From contig JAITWD010000043.1 in NCBI GenBank assembly GCA_031285465.1, forward strand, positions 1 through 8,533: a stretch of 8,533 bases of DNA. Reading direction: 5' to 3'. Numbering within the stretch: the first letter of the stretch is position 1; every line of letters begins with the position of its first letter. Position numbers and translations under genes: made by a program. The notes beneath the pieces are model-generated. The model did no database searches. It saw nothing but the letters and a program-made list of their open reading frames with translations, and was not told the origin of the DNA. This document shows, piece after piece, positions 4,817-8,533 of the stretch. Source of the stretch: Lachnospiraceae bacterium. Lineage in GTDB: Bacteria; Bacillota; Clostridia; Lachnospirales; Lachnospiraceae.

Positions 4817-6879
4817 AGGGACAACCGTTAAAAAAAGCTGTTATGCACAATAGTGATAACAAGTTCGATAAAAAAACCAATAAATTTAATATTATCAGAG
4901 CATTGTTTAGGAAAGAAATTACCGATGTTTTGCGGGATAAAAAAACCTTGATCATGATGATCCTGGTCCCGTTGATCCTGTATCCTTTGCTGATCGTGAT
5001 CATGAGCCTGGTCATGAATGCCATGACCGGTACCTCAGCGGATAAAACCTACAAAATTGCCTTTTCCGAAGTACCGGTGGAAAATGCCCAGGCAATAGAA
5101 GCGTTGATACGTAGTGAAGCGACCGAGACCGATTTTGAATTTTTGGTACTGGAAAAGACCCTGGCAGGTCAGGAGCTGATGGAACAGACAGTACATGTCT
5201 ACGTGACGGTGGATGATGCAAGTAATTATATAATTCATTACCTTTCAGCAGAAAATGATTCAGGTCTTGTCGCCGGTATCGTCATGGATAGCATGGAACT
5301 TTATTTGGCAGAAATGCAGATTAAACAGGTGGAAGAACGTGGGCTTGATCAAAAGGAAATCTTGCACCCGATCACATTTGAAGCGCAGGATCAATCAACC
5401 ACTGAGGAATCGATGGGTAACATCATTGGCGGTGCGATTCCACTTTTTATGATCATAAGTATTGTAATGGGAGCTATGTACCCGGCGATTGATGTTACGG
5501 CGGGAGAAAAAGAACGGGGAACATTGGAAACACTGATCACCTTACCGGTTACCAATTTCGAGATGATCATCAGCAAATTCTTTGCGGTAGCGGTAGTGAC
5601 GGTAGTTTCGGCTTTGTTAAATCTCATCTCGATGGGGGTAGCGCTTGGATTTATGGGCGGTATGGTTTTGGCAGGCTCGGGAATGGAGAGTATTAATCTG
5701 GTCAATTTCTTACCAGCGGTTGTGATAACGGTAGTGGTGATGATATTTTTTGCGCTGTTTGTTACGGCGGTCAGTATTTTTGTATGCCTTTTTGCCAAGA
5801 GTTTTAAAGAGGCCAACAATTATATAACACCGGTCATGCTGGTCTTCATGATGACCTCTTATACAGGGATGTTACCAAATTTTGAATTATCGACGATAAC
5901 GGCCGGTATACCGATCGTCAACGTTGTTTTGATGGTAAAACAATTATTTCAAATGGATTATGATTATGCTTTGTTTGGGATTGTCTTGATCAGTAATGCA
6001 GTATATAGCTTTTTAATGATGTGGCTTTTGGCAAGGGTTTATAACAGTGAGACGGTGTTGTTTGGCGAAGGTTTTTCCGGTGTACGGATTTTCGAAAAGC
6101 GAAGTGAGATTAAAAGTGGTCAGCTGCCGGGGTACGGTGATATAATCCTACTGATTTGTGCAGTTTTTCTGCTGACCTTCTATGTGGGTGGTGTGGCGCA
6201 GGTGCATCTGGGCGTTGGCGGAGTGGCAATAACTCAGGCAATCATGTTACTTGTGCCACTCCTGTATGCATGGTATCTAAAAAGTGACTGGCGGAGGTTG
6301 TTTTCTGTTAAGACACCACAGCTTCGTCATTTGATTGGATCGGTGATATTGTGGATCGGATGTTTTTGCCTGGTAATGGTGCTTTCGATGGTTCTCATGC
6401 CATTACTGCCGGAGAGTACTCAGAATGTCAATGATGCCTTTGCGATTTTCAATGATTTGCCACCGGTTTTGGTGTGGCTGATCATGGCATTGATGCCAGC
6501 CATCGGAGAAGAATTGATGTTTCGTGGTTTTGTATTTGGCACCCTCAAAAATAGAGGTGGTGTGAAGGCGGCAATGGTGATAAGCAGCATTATTTTTGCC
6601 CTGTTCCATATGAGTCTGGTCAAGCTCCCGACCACATTTGTTTTAGGATTTTTTATAGTCTTAGCGGTTAAGAGAAGTGGCAGTATTTTTACAGGAATGC
6701 TGATCCATCTGCTCAACAATACCTTATCGGTGTTGATGATGACCTATCCGGATTTATGGGATAACATTCCGCTAATTATGGATGAATCAATCACTGTGTC
6801 GGAGGGAATGGTTATCACAATGGTGGGAATGATGAGTGTTGCACTGGGTTTATTTATAATAGGAAGGAAGAAGAACTAG
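4813..6879 (+). CDS. natB: ABC-2 permease (NatB type) fused to a CPBP intramembrane protease domain
   Basis: A 688-residue membrane protein with two parts. The first (about 25-410) is an ABC-2 permease of NatB type: a cytosolic N-terminus, helix at about 46-69, a large outside domain (about 71-205), then helices near 207-226, 255-284, 299-328, 338-356 and 385-408. It carries the family motif GEKERGTLETLITLPV (231-246). The second part (about 443-684) is a CPBP/Abi (CAAX-protease-like) domain with helices and the motifs EExxxR (E566, E567, R571), FH (H599) and HxxxN (H632, N636). All candidate metal-site residues are present, so it could be an active protease. A ribosome binding site AAGGGGG lies 7 bases before the ATG, inside the natA 3' end. 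Fused permease-protease proteins of this kind are known in Firmicutes and archaea; substrate and proteolytic target are not. Family fit is strong, function inferred. Confidence 0.92.
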   Translation: MKGQPLKKAVMHNSDNKFDKKTNKFNIIRALFRKEITDVLRDKKTLIMMILVPLILYPLLIVIMSLVMNAMTGTSADKTYKIAFSEVPVENAQAIEALIRSEATETDFEFLVLEKTLAGQELMEQTVHVYVTVDDASNYIIHYLSAENDSGLVAGIVMDSMELYLAEMQIKQVEERGLDQKEILHPITFEAQDQSTTEESMGNIIGGAIPLFMIISIVMGAMYPAIDVTAGEKERGTLETLITLPVTNFEMIISKFFAVAVVTVVSALLNLISMGVALGFMGGMVLAGSGMESINLVNFLPAVVITVVVMIFFALFVTAVSIFVCLFAKSFKEANNYITPVMLVFMMTSYTGMLPNFELSTITAGIPIVNVVLMVKQLFQMDYDYALFGIVLISNAVYSFLMMWLLARVYNSETVLFGEGFSGVRIFEKRSEIKSGQLPGYGDIILLICAVFLLTFYVGGVAQVHLGVGGVAITQAIMLLVPLLYAWYLKSDWRRLFSVKTPQLRHLIGSVILWIGCFCLVMVLSMVLMPLLPESTQNVNDAFAIFNDLPPVLVWLIMALMPAIGEELMFRGFVFGTLKNRGGVKAAMVISSIIFALFHMSLVKLPTTFVLGFFIVLAVKRSGSIFTGMLIHLLNNTLSVLMMTYPDLWDNIPLIMDESITVSEGMVITMVGMMSVALGLFIIGRKKN

Positions 6880-7037
6880 CAATATTATTCACACAAAAAC
6901 TTTGCGCTTAGGTCTAAATTTACAACAAAGTGTAAGAAATCGGAGCGACTTTTGGTGGTTTTCTATAAAGTTGGCTTAATGTTTATGAATTTTTTATAAA
7001 GCAAATATTAAAATGCTAGATTATAAGGTCTACAGTA

Positions 7038-7066
7038 TTGACAAGAACATGGAGTAAGTGTAAAAT
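7038..7066 (+). promoter_or_regulatory. Promoter of tRNA-Gly
   Basis: TTGACA (7038-7043), exactly 17 bases, then TAAAAT (7061-7066): 6 of 6 and 5 of 6 matches. The expected start at about 7073 lies only some 5 bases before the mature tRNA, a common layout for single tRNA genes. A weaker pair further up (TTGGCT 6971-6976, TATAAA 6995-7000, 18 bases apart) may be a second promoter. The rest of the gap from natB (6880-7037) is AT-rich and shows no clear terminator. Confidence 0.8.
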
Positions 7067-7077
7067 ACTCTATGTCC

Positions 7078-7148
7078 GCGGGTGTAGTTCAATGGTAGAA
7101 CACCAGCCTTCCAAGCTGGATACGTGGGTTCGATTCCCATCACCCGCT
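7078..7148 (+). tRNA. tRNA-Gly (anticodon TCC)
   Basis: A complete cloverleaf can be drawn. The acceptor stem is GCGGGTG (7078-7084) with CACCCGC (7141-7147), with discriminator T7148. The D-arm is GTTC...GAAC. The anticodon stem CCAGC (7103-7107) pairs with GCTGG (7115-7119) around loop CTTCCAA, with anticodon TCC at 7110-7112. The T-arm has loop TTCGATT. It reads GGA and GGG (and GGN by wobble). CCA is not encoded, so the end must be added by nucleotidyltransferase. It stands alone, with no second tRNA beside it. Confidence 0.97.
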
Positions 7149-7270
7149 TTTCAGCAAGTGGCGGGGATTATCTCCTTGAAATACCGTCCTTTCTATAGTA
7201 AAGTAACAGTGGATCAGGTCTACATGCAGCGATTGATTTTTTATCCATAAGCGGCTGATCAACAGATTGT

Positions 7271-7285
7271 AAAATACAATATTTT
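7271..7285. promoter_or_regulatory. AT-rich inverted repeat just upstream of the araC-type promoter
   Basis: AAAATA-CAA-TATTTT is a perfect inverted repeat with 6-bp arms, ending 5 bases before the -35 box at 7291. It could be an operator or an UP-like element for the regulator-galK operon. AT-rich palindromes arise easily by chance in such DNA. Confidence 0.4.
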
Positions 7286-7290
7286 GGTTA

Positions 7291-7319
7291 TTGACCTGGA
7301 ATTATGAAATTGTTATAAT
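7291..7319 (+). promoter_or_regulatory. Promoter of the araC-type gene and galK
   Basis: TTGACC (7291-7296), 17 bases, then a perfect TATAAT (7314-7319). The expected start is near 7326, which leaves a leader of about 164 bases before the ATG at 7491, long for a simple regulator gene. Confidence 0.8.
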
Positions 7320-7490
7320 GAGTATGGTAGAGCAGGGGTTGATAAAAGGGGAATATTATAAAACATAGCGGTTGTCTTGGTTGGAGTGGATGACCAAATT
7401 CGCCGAACGGGGTGATATGATCGTTTAGCAGTCACAAGAATGTAACATGAAATACGGCTATAAGCCAACTAACGGAAAGAAGGATCAGAA

Positions 7491-8414
7491 ATGGAAAAGG
7501 AAAAAGTGCACAAACTGGAGTTTCCAGGGAAAAGAACGGGTGATCTGTTCGTAAACTGTTGTGGGCATTCGGACGCAGAGCCGCTTGCTAGTTACGGACC
7601 GGCAATGTTGCCACATTATTTAATTCATTATGTATTAAGCGGTAAGGGTGTTTTTACGGTCAATGGTAAGAAGCATCATATCAAAGCAGGTCAGGGATTT
7701 GTGACTATGCCGGAGGAATTGGTGTTTTATCAAGCTGACAGTGAAGAGCCATGGAGCTATGTTTGGGCAGGATTTAATGGCGATCGTGCCGAGAAGACGG
7801 TCAAGAGCATTGGTTTATCATCCCAAAGTCCGGTATTCCGTTCAGAGCATGGTGACCAGATACTGAAGGTGTTTGAATCAATGATGGAACACAGTACCTT
7901 TGATATGGGTGACGAACTATGTCGTAATGGACAGTTTTGTGTCTTTTTATCATTAATAGCTGATAACAAGATTTCTTCGGCCAGTACCGATACTGATCGT
8001 GCCAACCACTATGTGCGTAAAGCGATCGAGTTTATTCAATGTAATTATTGTAATCCGATCAAGATCACCGAAGTGGCAGATTATGTAAGTATTAATCGTA
8101 GTTACTTATACACTTTGTTTATGAACACAATTACTCTTTCGCCACAACAATTTTTATCAACCTTCCGTATTACTAAAGCAACCGAGTTGTTACAATATAC
8201 CAGTCTTCCTATCGAAAGTATTGCAATATCCTGTGGATACATGGATTCACTGGTATTTACGAAAGCGTTTAAGCAGATGAAAGGAATGTCGCCTTCAGCC
8301 TATCGTAAGGATATTCGTAACGGAGAATCGGAGCGCTATGTGGAAAACATGAAGCAAATCGACACCTTTATTAATCAGATTAAGGCATGGGAAAATAATA
8401 TTATTACCCTTTAA
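7491..8414 (+). CDS. AraC-family transcriptional regulator with N-terminal cupin-like sensor
   Basis: A 307-residue sugar-type regulator. The N-terminal part (about 20-110) is an AraC-type cupin fold: PHYLIHYVLSGKGVFTVNGK, then AGQGFVTMPEE and WSYVWAGFNG. This is the arrangement of effector-binding domains in MsmR/RafR-like regulators of galactoside uptake. The C-terminal part (about 170-275) has two helix-turn-helix units: KITEVADYVSINRSYLYTLF (191-210) and PIESIAISCGYMDSLVFTKAFK (240-261), ending in the family signature GMSPSAYRK (265-273). A tail of about 35 residues follows. The ATG at 7491 has AAGGA 6 bases upstream. The stop codon touches galK, so it probably controls a galactose or alpha-galactoside operon of which it is itself the first gene. 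The exact effector is not shown by the sequence. Confidence 0.92.
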   Translation: MEKEKVHKLEFPGKRTGDLFVNCCGHSDAEPLASYGPAMLPHYLIHYVLSGKGVFTVNGKKHHIKAGQGFVTMPEELVFYQADSEEPWSYVWAGFNGDRAEKTVKSIGLSSQSPVFRSEHGDQILKVFESMMEHSTFDMGDELCRNGQFCVFLSLIADNKISSASTDTDRANHYVRKAIEFIQCNYCNPIKITEVADYVSINRSYLYTLFMNTITLSPQQFLSTFRITKATELLQYTSLPIESIAISCGYMDSLVFTKAFKQMKGMSPSAYRKDIRNGESERYVENMKQIDTFINQIKAWENNIITL

Positions 8415-8533
8415 ATGGGTCAGATGCAAATGAAGGAAATGAAAAAAGAACTTACTAATAAGTTTTTTGAAGTGTTTGGGGAAAGCAATGATGCCAAAGT
8501 TTATTTTGCTCCCGGTCGGGTTAATCTGATCGG
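8415..8533 (+). CDS. galK: Galactokinase, N-terminal part (gene continues past window)
   Basis: Galactokinase phosphorylates galactose to galactose-1-phosphate with ATP, the first committed step of the Leloir pathway in the cytosol. The frame is open to the end of the window and includes the galactokinase signature FAPGRVNLIG that opens the sugar-binding site; the expected next residues are EHTDY. Four in-frame ATGs are possible (8415, 8424, 8430, 8439). By family length the one at 8439 (MKKELTNKFFEVFGE) fits best, but its only purine-rich stretch (AAGGA) is 1 base away. ATG 8415 directly abuts the stop of the upstream gene (TAAATG), allowing coupled translation, and is used here as the outer limit. 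Product assignment is firm; start is uncertain. Confidence 0.9.
   Translation, partial: MGQMQMKEMKKELTNKFFEVFGESNDAKVYFAPGRVNLI

Larger units (their letters stand above)
7149..7490. other. Non-coding gap between tRNA-Gly and the AraC-type gene
   Basis: These 342 bases hold no convincing gene. From left to right: no clear T-rich terminator directly after the tRNA; a T-run TGATTTTTTA near 7233-7242 with only weak pairing before it (TGGAT with ATCCA, competing with GATCAG and CTGATC); an AT-rich inverted repeat (7271-7285); a strong promoter (7291-7319); then a leader of about 164 bases. The leader contains possible small hairpins (GGTTGTC with GATGACC, TCGCC with GGTGA, GGCT-ATA-AGCC) and a 12-codon open frame starting at ATG 7390 with GGAG 3 bases ahead. 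I see no recognisable riboswitch and no catabolite-repression (cre) site. Confidence 0.6.

Noticed and set aside
5391..5819. A 142-codon open frame on the minus strand inside natB
   Set aside because: It is the antisense shadow of a hydrophobic coding region; no ribosome binding site, no family resemblance, and natB is clearly the real gene.
6899..6935. ACTTTG...CAAAGT and TTACA...TGTAA pairings after natB as an intrinsic terminator
   Set aside because: The stems are short and AT-rich, and no T-run follows, so I do not call a terminator.
7141..7148. tRNA-Gly 3' end as an integration (att) site of a mobile element
   Set aside because: No direct repeat of the tRNA 3' end and no integrase gene are visible in the window.
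7168..7200. Possible catabolite-repression (cre) site around TGAAATACCGTCCTTTC
   Set aside because: The spacing between TGAAA and TTTC is too long for the cre consensus and the central CG is misplaced.
7038..7250. A 70-codon open frame over the tRNA-Gly gene (with GCSSMVEHQPSKLDTWVRFPSPA-like residues)
   Set aside because: This is the well-known false peptide produced by translating a tRNA-Gly gene; the first codons overlap its promoter and no ribosome binding site is present.
7356..7405. A fragment reading AVVLVGVDDQIRRTG in the leader of the AraC-type gene, considered as a gene remnant
   Set aside because: Only about 17 codons between stops, no start codon with a ribosome binding site, and no family recognised.

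Overview
The window looks like chromosome of a low- to mid-GC, endospore-forming Firmicute, probably class Clostridia. The evidence is a SpmB spore-maturation protein, strong AGGAGG-type ribosome binding sites, near-consensus housekeeping (sigma-A type) promoters, a NatA/NatB-type ABC exporter, and a tRNA gene without an encoded CCA end. I cannot name the genus from the sequence alone. There is no insertion sequence, integrase, phage gene or CRISPR array here.

Left part, all on the minus strand (read from about 3775 down to 1): argC (short-type N-acetyl-gamma-glutamyl-phosphate reductase), spmB, an OmpR-family response regulator, its sensor histidine kinase, and the first 69 codons of a MacB/BceA-type ABC ATPase that runs off the window. 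Regulator, kinase and ABC ATPase look like a sense-and-export module for envelope stress or antimicrobial peptides. The 131-base gap in front of the ABC gene holds four tandem 14-bp repeats and a pair of 7-bp direct repeats spaced 11 bp apart, which are good candidates for the regulator's binding site.

Middle part, plus strand (4010-6879): a two-gene operon, natA-natB, with a 4-base ATGA overlap. NatB is a 688-residue fusion of an ABC-2 permease with a C-terminal CPBP (CAAX-protease-like) intramembrane protease domain. Its promoter is preceded by four tandem 11-bp TTAA-core repeats, an arrangement typical of OmpR/PhoP-family response-regulator sites. It is divergent from argC, which has its own promoter on the other strand.

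Right part, plus strand (7038-8533): a tRNA-Gly(TCC) gene directly behind a near-perfect promoter; a 342-base non-coding stretch holding a second near-perfect promoter, an AT-rich inverted repeat and a long leader; an AraC-family regulator with an N-terminal cupin-like sensor domain; and, touching its stop codon, the start of galactokinase (galK). The last two suggest a galactose or galactoside utilisation operon led by its own regulator.

No gene here is clearly without known relatives. The most interesting signals are regulatory: the phased repeat arrays at 253-335 and 3893-3936. After those come the exporter-protease fusion and the spmB gene without an adjacent spmA.
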